DNA of 64,000 bases from Serratia nevei (GTDB taxonomy: Bacteria > Pseudomonadota > Gammaproteobacteria > Enterobacterales > Enterobacteriaceae), in contig NZ_CP149940.1 of the NCBI RefSeq assembly GCF_037948395.1, positions 1,674,001 to 1,738,000 of the forward strand, read 5' to 3'. Shown here piece by piece: positions 17,631 to 26,917 of the stretch; the first letter of the stretch is position 1, and every line of letters starts with the position of its first letter. The position numbers and the translations under genes were made by a program. The notes under the pieces are model-generated. The model worked only from the letters and a program-made list of their open reading frames with translations. It searched no databases and was not told where the DNA came from.

Positions 17631-18167
17631 ATGTTTTTACCAAGGAATCGAGCGGGTGCCGTTCTTTTGGCGTCGTTGGCGTTTGCGCCCGGCTATGCAA
17701 TTTCCGCCGCGCAGGGGTGGGGCAAAGTCAACATGCACGGCGCCATTATCGACACCGCCTGCGCCATTGCTGCCGGCAGCCGCGATCAGACGATCGATAT
17801 GGACACTATTCCTCTCGGACAGATCATTCGTGACGGCCAGGGGATGACCAAACCTTTCAGTATCGAATTGGTCAATTGCATTTTGGAACGGCCGGAAAAC
17901 AAGCCTGACTGGAAATTCTTTCAGGTCACGTTTGATGGTTATGCGGAAGGTGCTCTGTTTGGCGTACAGGGCGATGCGCGCGGCGTTGCCTTGGAGATAA
18001 AAGACAGCAGCGGCACGGCGGTTATTCCAGGGAAACCTTTGCCGATGGAGGGAATAATACCGGGAAACCGAGTGCTGAATTATTCCATGACGTTGATGCC
18101 GAATCACCAGCCGTTGAAGGTGGGAGCGTATTTTTCCACAGTGCGTTTTAAGCTGGATTATTTTTGA
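17631..18167 (+). CDS. Minor fimbrial subunit (PapH-like anchor candidate)
   Basis: A 178-residue pilin with a hydrophobic signal (cleavage near YAISA), the pilin start GKVNMHGAIIDTACAI, a second cysteine in LVNCILERP and a C terminus KLDYF. ATG 17631 has AAAGGA upstream. Position directly after the major pilin and before the usher matches papH/mrpB, whose products terminate and anchor the rod. That role is inferred from position. Confidence 0.82.
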   Translation: MFLPRNRAGAVLLASLAFAPGYAISAAQGWGKVNMHGAIIDTACAIAAGSRDQTIDMDTIPLGQIIRDGQGMTKPFSIELVNCILERPENKPDWKFFQVTFDGYAEGALFGVQGDARGVALEIKDSSGTAVIPGKPLPMEGIIPGNRVLNYSMTLMPNHQPLKVGAYFSTVRFKLDYF

Positions 18168-18213
18168 TTTTTTCTCGTACTGACGGTTAATTCGTTATTG
18201 AAAGGACTTTATT

Positions 18214-20748
18214 ATGCTTTCACCGGCAGGGAAGTTATTTCGTCTTCAGGCCTTGGGGCTTTGCGTTGCCCTTTCTCTGGGAAATCCAATCGCGTTGGTC
18301 TATGCCGCCGACGTGATTCAATTCAATACCGACGTATTGGACATCAACGATCGTAAAAATATCGATCTGAGCCAATTTACGCGCAGCGGCTACATCATGC
18401 CGGGCGTTTATACCATGGTGGTGCACGTCAATAAGAACGATCTGCCGGAACAGCCGGTAACGTTTATGGCGCCCGAGAACGATCCAAAAGGCAGCGAAGC
18501 CTGTCTTTCGCCGGAATTGGTCAACCAACTGGGGCTGAAAGAAAAACTGTTAAGCACGCTGAATTGGACGCACGGCGGCCGTTGCCTTGACGCTTCCAGT
18601 CTGGCGGGGATGGAAGCCCGCGGCGATCTTGCCAGCTCCTCACTGTATCTGAACATTCCTCAGGCCTATCTGGAATACAGCTCGGAAAACTGGGACCCGC
18701 CTTCGCGCTGGGATGACGGTATTCCCGGGCTGCTGTTTGACTATAACGTCAACGCCCAAACGCAAAAGCATCAGAAAGGCGGCAGCAGTTACAGCCTGAG
18801 CGGCAACGGTACCGGTGGCGCCAACCTGGGCGCCTGGCGTCTGCGCGCCGACTGGCAGGCCAACCTCAACCATCAGACCGGTTCTTCTCAGCCTACCGAT
18901 AAACAGTTCGACTGGAGCCGCTATTACGCCTACCGGGCGATCCCGGCGCTGCGTTCGCGGCTGACGATGGGTGAGGATTACCTGAACTCCGACATTTTCG
19001 ACAGCCTGCGCTTTACCGGCGTCAGTCTGCGATCCGACGACAGCATGTTGCCGCCCAACCTGCGCGGCTATGCGCCGGAAGTGACCGGCGTGGCGAAAAC
19101 CAACGCCAAGGTGGTGGTCAGCCAGCAGGGGCGCGTGCTGTATGAAACGCAGGTAGCGGCGGGGCCGTTCCGCATTCAGGACATCAACGATGCGGTTTCC
19201 GGCGAGCTGGACGTGCGTGTCGAAGAGCAAGACGGCAGCGTGCAGGAGTTCAAGATGAACACCGCCAACATTCCTTATCTGACGCGGCCGGGTACGGTGC
19301 GTTACAAGCTGGCGACGGGCAAACCGTCAGAGTGGGGGCACCATCTGCGCGGGCCGATGTTCGGCACCGGCGAGTTCTCCTGGGGGATCAGCAACGGCTG
19401 GTCGCTGTACGGCGGGGGCATCGCCGGCGGCGATTACAACGCGCTGTCGCTGGGGATCGGGCGCGATCTGATGGCGCTGGGGGCGCTGTCGTTCGATGCC
19501 ACGCAGTCGCGTGCGCGTTTGCCGCAGGATGGCACGCTGACCGGCGGTTCGTACCGGCTGAGCTATTCGAAGAACTTCGATGAATACGACAGCCAGGTCA
19601 CCTTTGCCGGTTACCGCTTCTCCCAGGAAGATTTCATGAGCATGGGGGACTACCTGGATGCGCGTTACGAAGGGGGGCGCAGCGGCAAGAGCAAGGAGAT
19701 GTACACCATCACCTTCAACAAGCAGTTCCGCGAACTGGGGCTGAGCACCTATCTCAACTACAGCCACCAAACCTACTGGGATCGGGCGCCGAACGATCGT
19801 TACAACCTGATGGTATCGCGCTACTTCGACATCGGCGATTTCAAGAACGTCAGCGTGTCGCTGTCGGCCTATCGCAACCGTTATAACGAGCGCAACGACG
19901 ACGGGATGTATCTGTCGCTGTCGCTGCCCTGGGGCAGTGCAGGCACGCTCAGTTACAACATGACGCTCGATCGCGAAGAGAACGCTCACCGGGTCGGGTA
20001 CTACAACCGGGTCGATGAACACAACAACTATCAGATCAGCGCCGGCGCCGCACGCAGCGGAGCGACGGCCAGCGGTTATTACAGCCATCAGGGCGACATG
20101 GCGCAGATCAACGCCAACGCCAGCTACCAGGCCGGCCGCTACAGCGCCGTCGGCATCGGTGCGCAGGGCGGCCTGACGATGGCGGCGGAAGGGGCGGTGC
20201 TGCACCGCGTCAACACGCCGGGCGGGACGCGCTTGCTGCTCGATACCGAAGGCGTCGCCGGTGTGCCGGTGCGCGGCTACGGCAGTACGGTGCTGACCAA
20301 CCGTTACGGCAAGGCGGTGGTGGCGGATGTAAACAGCTACTACCGCAACAAGGCCAGCATCGATCTCAACAGCCTGAGCGACAACGTCGAGGCGACGCGT
20401 TCCGTGGTGCAGGCCACGTTGACCGAGGGGGCCATCGGCTACCGCAAGTTTGAAGTGATTGCCGGTGAGAAGGCGATGGCGATCGTCAAGCTGGCGGACG
20501 GCAGCGAGCCGCCGTTTGGTGCCACGGTGCTGAATGCCCGCAAACAGGAGACCGGCATCATCAATGACGGCGGCAGCGTTTACCTGTCCGGCCTTAACCC
20601 CGGCGAGCGCATGAGCGTGCACTGGAACGGCGCGGCGCAGTGTGAAATCCAGCTGCCGTCGCCGCTGCCGGCCGAAATGTTGATGAACACGTTGCTGCTG
20701 CCTTGCCGTCCTCTTACCGGCAGCAAGCCGGCGGCTGACGCCAACTGA
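18214..20748 (+). CDS. Outer-membrane fimbrial usher (PapC/FimD family)
   Basis: An 844-residue usher with a signal peptide ending near VYAAD. The N-terminal domain begins I-Q-F-N-T-D-V-L-D, followed by the 24-strand beta-barrel; a plug region is visible around residues 280-360 (PPNLRGYAPEVTGVAKTNAKV is split by family convention), and the C-terminal domains end with paired cysteines (AQCEIQLP and LLPCRPL). Length is normal. It secretes and assembles pilins delivered by the chaperone. The open frame is intact, so the fimbria is probably functional. Confidence 0.93.
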   Translation: MLSPAGKLFRLQALGLCVALSLGNPIALVYAADVIQFNTDVLDINDRKNIDLSQFTRSGYIMPGVYTMVVHVNKNDLPEQPVTFMAPENDPKGSEACLSPELVNQLGLKEKLLSTLNWTHGGRCLDASSLAGMEARGDLASSSLYLNIPQAYLEYSSENWDPPSRWDDGIPGLLFDYNVNAQTQKHQKGGSSYSLSGNGTGGANLGAWRLRADWQANLNHQTGSSQPTDKQFDWSRYYAYRAIPALRSRLTMGEDYLNSDIFDSLRFTGVSLRSDDSMLPPNLRGYAPEVTGVAKTNAKVVVSQQGRVLYETQVAAGPFRIQDINDAVSGELDVRVEEQDGSVQEFKMNTANIPYLTRPGTVRYKLATGKPSEWGHHLRGPMFGTGEFSWGISNGWSLYGGGIAGGDYNALSLGIGRDLMALGALSFDATQSRARLPQDGTLTGGSYRLSYSKNFDEYDSQVTFAGYRFSQEDFMSMGDYLDARYEGGRSGKSKEMYTITFNKQFRELGLSTYLNYSHQTYWDRAPNDRYNLMVSRYFDIGDFKNVSVSLSAYRNRYNERNDDGMYLSLSLPWGSAGTLSYNMTLDREENAHRVGYYNRVDEHNNYQISAGAARSGATASGYYSHQGDMAQINANASYQAGRYSAVGIGAQGGLTMAAEGAVLHRVNTPGGTRLLLDTEGVAGVPVRGYGSTVLTNRYGKAVVADVNSYYRNKASIDLNSLSDNVEATRSVVQATLTEGAIGYRKFEVIAGEKAMAIVKLADGSEPPFGATVLNARKQETGIINDGGSVYLSGLNPGERMSVHWNGAAQCEIQLPSPLPAEMLMNTLLLPCRPLTGSKPAADAN

Positions 20749-20829
20749 CATACACCCGGCGGAGCCCGCTCCGCCGCTAAACCGCCGGGGCGGGCTCGTC
20801 CGCTTACGGCCGACTGGAACCGTGAAGAC

Positions 20830-21594
20830 ATGATGAATCTGACTATGACCAGAAAGACCGTTTTCCTTGTGGGCCCGCTCGCCGCCGCGTTGACGATCGG
20901 CGCGGTCAGCCTGCCCGCTCATGCGGCTATCGCGCTGGATCGCACGCGCGTGATTTTCGACGGCGACCTGAAAACGGTCAGTCTCAACATCAGTAACCAG
21001 AACAAACAGTTGCCGTATCTGGCGCAGGGATGGATCGAAGACGATCGCGGCAACAAAATCCAAAGCCCTTTCACTGTGCTGCCGCCGGTGCAACGGGTGG
21101 AGCCGGGCAAACCGAGCCAGGTGAAGATCCAGTCGCTGCCGGCCGCGCGTCAGCTGCCGCAGGACAGGGAGACGCTGTATTACTTCAACCTGCGCGAGAT
21201 CCCGCCGCGCAGCAATAAGCCGAACACGCTGCAGATAGCGCTGCAGACGCGCATCAAAATGTTTTATCGCCCGGCGGCGCTCGCCCCGAAAAAGAACGCC
21301 GCACCGTGGCAGGAGCAGCTGACGCTGACCCGGCAGGGCGACAAGTACGTGGTGAATAACCCGACCCCTTATTACGTGACGATCGTTGAGGCGAGCGCCG
21401 GCAAGGGCGGAAAAGGGGCGGCGGGCTTTGAACCGCTGATGGTGGCGCCGAAGGCCAGTGCCCCGCTGAACGTCTCCGCCGCGAGCCTCGGCAACGGCCC
21501 GTCGCTGGCATACATCAACGATTACGGTGGGCGGCCGCAGTTGAACTTCCGCTGCGCCGGCAATGCCTGCCAGGTCGTGCCGGTCGCCAAATGA
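20830..21594 (+). CDS. Periplasmic pilus chaperone (PapD family)
   Basis: A 254-residue protein with a signal peptide (cleavage near PAHAA), then the two immunoglobulin-like domains of PapD-type chaperones: I-A-L-D-R-T-R-V-I-F-D-G at the mature N terminus, L-Y-Y-F-N-L-R-E-I-P-P in the conserved middle, and L-A-Y-I-N-D-Y-G-G near the end. The cysteine pair near the C terminus (FRCAGNACQVV) is found in a subset of chaperones. It donates the G1 strand to pilins from this locus, including, by inference, the adhesin and pilin encoded on the other strand. Confidence 0.92.
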   Translation: MMNLTMTRKTVFLVGPLAAALTIGAVSLPAHAAIALDRTRVIFDGDLKTVSLNISNQNKQLPYLAQGWIEDDRGNKIQSPFTVLPPVQRVEPGKPSQVKIQSLPAARQLPQDRETLYYFNLREIPPRSNKPNTLQIALQTRIKMFYRPAALAPKKNAAPWQEQLTLTRQGDKYVVNNPTPYYVTIVEASAGKGGKGAAGFEPLMVAPKASAPLNVSAASLGNGPSLAYINDYGGRPQLNFRCAGNACQVVPVAK

Positions 21595-21647
21595 CGATCC
21601 GCGCGCAAGCAGGGAAGACAGAGTGAATACAGCGGAGTGAACGAATC

Positions 21648-22304
21648 ATGCAACGAAAGATCCCCATGCTGTTGGGAAAGGCCTATGAACGTCATCAGCG
21701 ACGCACTATCGGCCTGACGGTATTGGCCGCGCTGATGGTACCGCTGACGGCAGGCACGATGCTGATGCTGATGCCGCCGGCCCGCGCGGTGGACAACTGG
21801 GACGTGGAGGGCGCGAACGGCACGCTCCACGTCTACGGCGCGTTGACGGAAAGCGCCTGCAGTCTGGAAATGACCACCGCTCGTCAGGAAGTGTGGCTGG
21901 GGGAGACGGGAACGGCGCACTTCCAGCGCCCGGGCGATCGCGGCACGCCGGTGGTGTTCGAGCTGACGCTGAAAGACTGTCTGCGGGCGCCGGCGAGCAA
22001 CCGCGACGCCTGGACCGGGGTTCTGGCCTGGAGCGGCAGTCAACCTGCGGTGTCCGTGGCGTTTACCGCGCCTGCGGATGACGACGCGCCGGGTTTGGTC
22101 AGGGTAGCCGGCGTCACCGGCTTGGGGCTGCAGTTGGCGGATGCCAGCGGCCTGCCGGTGCGCCTCGGCGCGCGTAACAAACCGATCTTGCTGACGCCGG
22201 GGCAAAACACCCTGACGTATACGGTGACGCCGGTGCGAACCCCGGCGACGCTGAGCGCCGGCGCCTACCGTGCGGCGATCGATTTCCGCCTTTATTACGA
22301 CTAA
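21648..22304 (+). CDS. Minor fimbrial subunit
   Basis: A 218-residue pilin-fold protein with a long N-terminal basic stretch (MQRKIPMLLGKAYERHQRR) before the hydrophobic signal core; cleavage is probably after PPARA. The mature part has GTLHVYGALTESACSLE, a second cysteine in TLKDCLRAP and the C-terminal motif A-A-I-D-F-R-L-Y-Y-D. The unusual signal length could mean the true start is the internal ATG seven codons in. It is probably a tip-fibrillum or adaptor pilin. Confidence 0.8.
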   Translation: MQRKIPMLLGKAYERHQRRTIGLTVLAALMVPLTAGTMLMLMPPARAVDNWDVEGANGTLHVYGALTESACSLEMTTARQEVWLGETGTAHFQRPGDRGTPVVFELTLKDCLRAPASNRDAWTGVLAWSGSQPAVSVAFTAPADDDAPGLVRVAGVTGLGLQLADASGLPVRLGARNKPILLTPGQNTLTYTVTPVRTPATLSAGAYRAAIDFRLYYD

Positions 22305-22354
22305 TACGCCGCTTGCGTCGGACCGGCGCAAGCACAACCAAAGGGAGTGGCGAC

Positions 22355-22909
22355 ATGCGCGCGACAGAGACGAACCGGCGCCGGAGCGCGCTGTTGGGGG
22401 CAGGCATGGTCATGGCGGCCGGCATGATGGCGCCGCCGGCGACTGCGGCGGAAAACATGCGCTTTCACGGTACGCTGGTAGCCGAGCCGTGCGTCATTCA
22501 GCCGGGAGATGAGGATATCCAACTGGATTTCGGCACCATCGTCGACAAATACCTGTATCTGAACACCCGCACCCATAGCCAAAGCTTCGCGTTGCACCTG
22601 ACCGAGTGCGATCTCAGCCTGGGCAATACGGTGGCCATCACGTTTACCGGCACCGAGAACGCTAAGCTGCCCGGCCTGTTGGCGCTGGATGCCGGCAGCC
22701 TGGCCTCGGGGATCGGCATCGGGCTGGAGGACAGCACCGGCAAGGCGCTGCCGCTCAATCGCGCCAGCGATAAATTCCGCCTGAATGCCGGTAACACCAC
22801 GCTCACGCTGCAGGCCTATGTGCAGGGGGAGCCGGAGGCCATCCAATCGAAGTCCATCGGCCGCGGCACCTTCAGCGCGGTGGCCACTTTTACGTTGGAA
22901 TACGAATAA
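22355..22909 (+). CDS. Minor fimbrial subunit
   Basis: A 184-residue pilin: signal peptide ending PPATAA, then M-R-F-H-G-T-L-V-A-E-P-C-V-I, second cysteine in LTECDLSL, and end motif A-T-F-T-L-E-Y-E. AGGGAG lies upstream of ATG 22355. It follows the previous pilin by 50 bases and is probably another tip component, comparable to PapE/PapF or MrpE/MrpF by position. Confidence 0.8.
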   Translation: MRATETNRRRSALLGAGMVMAAGMMAPPATAAENMRFHGTLVAEPCVIQPGDEDIQLDFGTIVDKYLYLNTRTHSQSFALHLTECDLSLGNTVAITFTGTENAKLPGLLALDAGSLASGIGIGLEDSTGKALPLNRASDKFRLNAGNTTLTLQAYVQGEPEAIQSKSIGRGTFSAVATFTLEYE

Positions 22910-22933
22910 GCGTCTACAAGGACAAAAAACGCA

Positions 22934-23356
22934 ATGATGATAAAGCCCCTCAATCGCGCCCTGCGCATGGGCCTGCTGTGCCTGTTGGCGTTGAGCGCCG
23001 CCGCCTGTCAAAACCAAAAGTCGGGCAAGCCGGCTGTGAACACCAAAAATCAGGCTGTGCAAGCTCCGTCAGAAGAGGCTTTGCGCAAGCAGCGTGAGGC
23101 CGAGCAGCTGCAGCAGTGCCAGGAGCAACTGGGTGCATTGCGCACGATCGACGAGAAACAATATCAGCGCTATAAACAGGCCTTCGACAGCCTGATGAGC
23201 GGCGCTTCGCAGTACGCCAACTTGCGCGCACGGGTAAACGGCGACACGCAGGAGACGGTGGATGCGCTGTATCGCTACAAGGTCAACTATCTGTGCGCCG
23301 GGGTGAATCAGGCGGTGTTGACCGGCTTGGCGGATCGCGGGGAGCAGGTTAAATGA
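22934..23356 (+). CDS. Small lipoprotein in the fimbrial operon
   Basis: A 140-residue predicted lipoprotein. The lipobox L-S-A-A-A-C lies about residue 25 after a hydrophobic run. The mature part is polar, with a glutamine- and glutamate-rich helical stretch (EEALRKQREAEQLQQCQEQ) and two further cysteines. Its stop overlaps the start of the FKBP-type gene (ATGA), so the two are coupled. I do not recognise a family. Its place between pilins and a periplasmic isomerase suggests a fimbrial assembly or envelope-anchoring role, which is inference. Confidence 0.72.
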   Translation: MMIKPLNRALRMGLLCLLALSAAACQNQKSGKPAVNTKNQAVQAPSEEALRKQREAEQLQQCQEQLGALRTIDEKQYQRYKQAFDSLMSGASQYANLRARVNGDTQETVDALYRYKVNYLCAGVNQAVLTGLADRGEQVK

Positions 23357-24741
23357 GGCTGCGCCTGCTGGGCTGTGCGGCTCTGCTGTTCACCGGCGTC
23401 GCGCAGGCGGACGACGGCGTGCCGGCGCTGCTGCAGTTTGCCGAGCAGTATCAACGGCAGAACACCGCGCCGGCGAGCGAAAACGCGGCGCCCGCCGACC
23501 GCGGGGCGGGGCAAAAAAAGCGTGAGCCGGCAAAGCGTCCGTCGGATACCCACCAGCCGGCTTCCCCGGCCAAAGCTTTTACGCTGAGCCAGGAATTATT
23601 GGCGCGTGACCAACAGCTGGCGCGCCAGCGAATGGAACTGGCGGTGTTGCGCCAGGAACTCGCCGCGCTGCGGGCGGAGAAAGCGACGCCACCCGTCGCG
23701 ACGTTGCCCGATTCGTCAACGCTGCAGCAGTGGATCGCCGGGCTGGGCGCCGCCTGGCGCGGCTCGCCCGATGCGCAGCGCGCCGAGGCGTTGCTGCGGC
23801 AGGCGACGCAGGAAACCGCCAAAACCAAAGCGACGGCGATGCAGGCCGAACGGCGCGTCACCGAGCTGGAGTCCGCTGCGCAGGCATCGGCACAGACGCT
23901 TGCACAACGCCAGCGCGAGCACCAGGAGGAACTGCACGCTCTGCGTACCGCGCTGGAGGCGAGTGAGCAGAAACGGGCCGATGAGCAGAAAGTGACCCAG
24001 CAGACGCGCGAAGCGCTGTTGGCGCTGCATAAGCGGCTGCAATGGGAGGTGACGCCGGAGCAGTTGAAGGATGAACGCAAGCGTTTGTCCTATGCGGCGG
24101 GCAGTGCGCTGGGGCGGGATATTCAGGGGGTAGTGACGGAGCGTCAAAGCTGGGGCGTACCGGTGGACCGCGACAGCCTGTTGGCGGGCGTCATCGATAG
24201 CGTGTCGGGGCGTTTGCAGCTGCCGCCGGATGAACTGAATACGCTGACGGCGCAGGCGGATGCCGCCGCCATGGCCGCGCGTGAGAAACGCGTTAACGAA
24301 CAGCGGCGGCGTGATGAAGATTATCTGGCGCAGTTCAGTCAACAAAAGGGCGTAAAACAATCGGCGATGGGCTTTTGGTATCGGGTGGATTACGCCGGAG
24401 AGGGCGCGCTGGCGCCAACGGCGGTGGTCGATGTGGTCGTGAAGGAGAAATTGACCGACGGCACGGTGATCCAGGATATGGAACTGAGCGGCAAGGTGCT
24501 GTCGCAACCGCTGTCCGAGTATCCGCCGCTGTTCAGGGAGGCGATAAGCCATCTGCATAACCACGGTTCGCTGACGATGGTCGTGCCACCGGCGCTGGCC
24601 TACGGCGAAACCGGCTACCCGCCGAAAGTGCCACCTAACGCCACCATGATTTATGAATTACGCATCGACAACAGTCAGGCTCCGACAAAGGGGGCCCAGG
24701 CGGTTAAACGGGAAGCCGGAACGGCGGGAGGGCAGGGATGA
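23353..24741 (+). CDS. FKBP-type peptidyl-prolyl isomerase with long coiled-coil N terminus
   Basis: A 462-residue exported protein. A signal peptide (cleavage near AQADD) is followed by a linker rich in A, P and K, then a long predicted coiled coil (about residues 75-225). Next come an FkpA/Mip-type N-terminal domain (SYAAGSALGRDI) and a C-terminal FKBP domain with V-P-P-A-L-A-Y-G-E-T-G-Y-P-P-K-V-P-P-N-A and YELRID. FkpA and Mip act as periplasmic or surface folding helpers. The coiled-coil extension is much longer than in FkpA. It overlaps both neighbouring genes by four bases, so it belongs to the fimbrial operon. Confidence 0.85.
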   Translation: MRLRLLGCAALLFTGVAQADDGVPALLQFAEQYQRQNTAPASENAAPADRGAGQKKREPAKRPSDTHQPASPAKAFTLSQELLARDQQLARQRMELAVLRQELAALRAEKATPPVATLPDSSTLQQWIAGLGAAWRGSPDAQRAEALLRQATQETAKTKATAMQAERRVTELESAAQASAQTLAQRQREHQEELHALRTALEASEQKRADEQKVTQQTREALLALHKRLQWEVTPEQLKDERKRLSYAAGSALGRDIQGVVTERQSWGVPVDRDSLLAGVIDSVSGRLQLPPDELNTLTAQADAAAMAAREKRVNEQRRRDEDYLAQFSQQKGVKQSAMGFWYRVDYAGEGALAPTAVVDVVVKEKLTDGTVIQDMELSGKVLSQPLSEYPPLFREAISHLHNHGSLTMVVPPALAYGETGYPPKVPPNATMIYELRIDNSQAPTKGAQAVKREAGTAGGQG

Positions 24742-25403
24742 ACACCATGATAAAAATCGCGCTATTTGATGAAAACCGTTACTTCAGCGCCGGTTGGCAG
24801 GAGGCCCTGGCGCTGCATTTCAGCACTTACGGCAAGCGCACGCTGTTACTGGATACGCAGCAGGTTCACGAAGCCGATCTGGTGTTCTGCTATTTTCCTC
24901 CTGGCGTGCAAAGCTGCTTTTGTCACTTCTTTGAGGCGCAGGCCGCAGGGCGCAAAACGCTGTATTTCTCGTTGCGAACGCCGGAGGGGCGGCATAAACG
25001 CACCGTCGGCACCCGATGCTCGCTGGAGGCCGGCGTCATTTACCACGATACGCCGCTGGTATCGGCATTGTATCAGGTGAGCGCCGAACTGGAGCGGCGC
25101 AGCAAATGGCCGGGTAGGCCGGGTTGTGGCATGAACTGCGTATGTCAGCACCGAGGCCTGACGCTGCGGGAACAGGAGATCATGCGCTGCATGACGCGGG
25201 AGATGGGGGTGACGCAAATTGCGCGGATGCTGGACATCAGCGTGAAAACCGTCAGCAATCACAAGATGAGCGTTATGCGCAAGATGGGATTCCGGCGTAA
25301 TGCCGAACTTTACGGTTGGCTGCGGCACAGCGCCCGTCCCGGCGCCGTGGGGGCTCGAGCCGGCATTCAGCCGGGCGTTGCGGCAGGGAAAGAGCGGCAT
25401 TGA
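24738..25403 (+). CDS. LuxR-family DNA-binding regulator at the end of the fimbrial operon
   Basis: A 221-residue protein. Residues 141-197 are a clear LuxR/FixJ helix-turn-helix (LTLREQEIMRCMTREMG, IARMLDISVKTVSNHKMSVMRKMG). The N-terminal 120 residues begin like a response-regulator domain (I-A-L-F-D-E-N) but I see no convincing phosphoacceptor pattern; cysteines are frequent (CYFPPGVQSCFCHFF, CGMNCVCQH). ATG overlaps the FKBP stop (ATGA). By position it probably feeds back on fimbrial expression or on motility, as MrpJ does in Proteus, though MrpJ belongs to another HTH family. Confidence 0.82.
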   Translation: MNTMIKIALFDENRYFSAGWQEALALHFSTYGKRTLLLDTQQVHEADLVFCYFPPGVQSCFCHFFEAQAAGRKTLYFSLRTPEGRHKRTVGTRCSLEAGVIYHDTPLVSALYQVSAELERRSKWPGRPGCGMNCVCQHRGLTLREQEIMRCMTREMGVTQIARMLDISVKTVSNHKMSVMRKMGFRRNAELYGWLRHSARPGAVGARAGIQPGVAAGKERH

Positions 25404-25406
25404 AAC

Positions 25407-25439
25407 GGCGCCGGCCAGATCGGAACGGCCGGCGCCTTT
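25407..25439 (+). terminator. Terminator of the fimbrial operon
   Basis: GGCGCCGGCC and GGCCGGCGCC form a perfect 10-bp GC stem with a 10-base loop, followed by TTTA. It separates the LuxR-type gene from convergent sdaB and could act in both directions, although the T-run is short. Confidence 0.65.
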
Positions 25440-25457
25440 AGTGATTTGCCGTGGCGG

Positions 25458-26825
25458 TCAATTGCAGGCCACGACCTTGATCGCCAGCCCGCCCTGGGAG
25501 GTTTCGCGGTATTTGGCGTTCATGTCTTTGCCGGTTTCGTACATGGTTTCGATCACCTTATCCAGACAAACTCGCGGTTCGCTGGTGCGGCGCATCGCCA
25601 TGCGCGCGGCGTTGACCGCCTTGACGGCGGAAATGGCGTTGCGTTCGATGCAGGGCACCTGAACCTGGCCGGCGAGCGGATCGCAGGTCAGCCCCAAATG
25701 GTGCTCCATGGCGATCTCCGCCGCGATGCACACCTGCGCCGGGCTGCCGCCCAGCAGCTCGGTCAACCCGGCCGCCGCCATCGAGCAGGCTACGCCCACT
25801 TCCCCCTGACAACCCACTTCGGCGCCGGAGATCGAGGCGTTCATCTTGTACAGCGCGCCAATCACCCCGGACGCCAGGAAGTAGCGGGTGTAGGAATTGG
25901 CGTTTACCGGACGGATGAACTTGTCGTAGTAAGCCAGCACCGCAGGGATGATGCCGCAGGCGCCGTTGGTCGGCGCGGTGACCACACGGCCACCGGCGGC
26001 GTTCTCTTCGTTGACCGCCAGTGCGAACATGTTGATCCAATCGACCACGTTCATCGGGTCGATATTGTTCTTGTCGCCGGTCACCAGAATGCGGCGCAGC
26101 GCGGCGGCGCGGCGCGGTACTTTCATCGGGCCGGGCAGCAAGCCTTCGGTGTTAATGCCGCGCTCGATGCCGGCGCTCATCACCTGCCAGACATCGGCAA
26201 AATGCGCGTCGATATCCGCCTTGCTGCGCAGCGCCAGCTCGTTCTGCATCACCAGGCCGGACAACGATAGCCCGGTATCTTTGCAATGCTGCTGCAGATC
26301 GTGCGCCGATTTGAACGGGTAGGGCACCGGCGTGGCGCCCTCGGCGGACTGACCGAAGTGCTCTTCGTCGACGATGAAACCGCCACCGATCGAGTAATAG
26401 GTTTTGCTGTGCAGCAGGCGTTCACCGGCGAAGGCGCGGATGCGCATGCCGTTTTCGTGCAGCGGCAGGTTGTCGCTGTGGAAATTCATGCCGCCGTGCA
26501 GCGGGAAATCCACCTCGTGATGGCCGTTGGCCAGCGGCAGGCGGCCGCGCTGTTCGACGTCGCGGATAAAGCCCGGAATGCTGTCGATGTCCACGTCGTG
26601 CGGCAGGTTGCCGGCCAGGCCCATGATGATGGCGATATCGGTGTGGTGGCCTTTACCGGTCAACGACAGCGAACCGTACACGTCGACCACCACGCGGGTA
26701 GTGTCCTGCAGCTGCTGGTGGGCGATCAGATCGTCGACGAACTGTTTGCCGGCTTTCATCGGGCCAACGGTGTGGGAACTGGATGGGCCGATGCCAATTT
26801 TGAAAATATCGAAAACGCTGACCAT
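25458..26825 (-). CDS. sdaB: L-serine ammonia-lyase (L-serine deaminase II)
   Basis: A 455-residue [4Fe-4S] L-serine dehydratase that converts serine to pyruvate and ammonia. The beginning [18 protein letters not shown] is characteristic, and the cysteines of the cluster region are present ([30 protein letters not shown]). It lies directly downstream of the serine transporter sdaC on the same strand, as in the E. coli sdaCB operon, which supports SdaB over SdaA. Confidence 0.93.
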   Translation of the reverse strand: MVSVFDIFKIGIGPSSSHTVGPMKAGKQFVDDLIAHQQLQDTTRVVVDVYGSLSLTGKGHHTDIAIIMGLAGNLPHDVDIDSIPGFIRDVEQRGRLPLANGHHEVDFPLHGGMNFHSDNLPLHENGMRIRAFAGERLLHSKTYYSIGGGFIVDEEHFGQSAEGATPVPYPFKSAHDLQQHCKDTGLSLSGLVMQNELALRSKADIDAHFADVWQVMSAGIERGINTEGLLPGPMKVPRRAAALRRILVTGDKNNIDPMNVVDWINMFALAVNEENAAGGRVVTAPTNGACGIIPAVLAYYDKFIRPVNANSYTRYFLASGVIGALYKMNASISGAEVGCQGEVGVACSMAAAGLTELLGGSPAQVCIAAEIAMEHHLGLTCDPLAGQVQVPCIERNAISAVKAVNAARMAMRRTSEPRVCLDKVIETMYETGKDMNAKYRETSQGGLAIKVVACN

Positions 26826-26917
26826 GGTCTCGCCTCCTTCTTCAGGTTTCAGGCGGTGAATACGGGAAATGGGGGAGTGCGGGAGGGCCGGCGCGCAGCG
26901 GCGCCGGCCGGACGTGA

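Noticed and set aside
19327..21093. Minus-strand open frame of 588 codons over usher and chaperone genes
   Set aside because: Spans two real genes and their gap on the other strand; composition is typical of antisense frames in high-GC DNA.
22934..24741. FKBP gene as the housekeeping fkpA or fklB
   Set aside because: It has a much longer coiled-coil region and overlaps fimbrial-operon neighbours by 4 bases on both sides.
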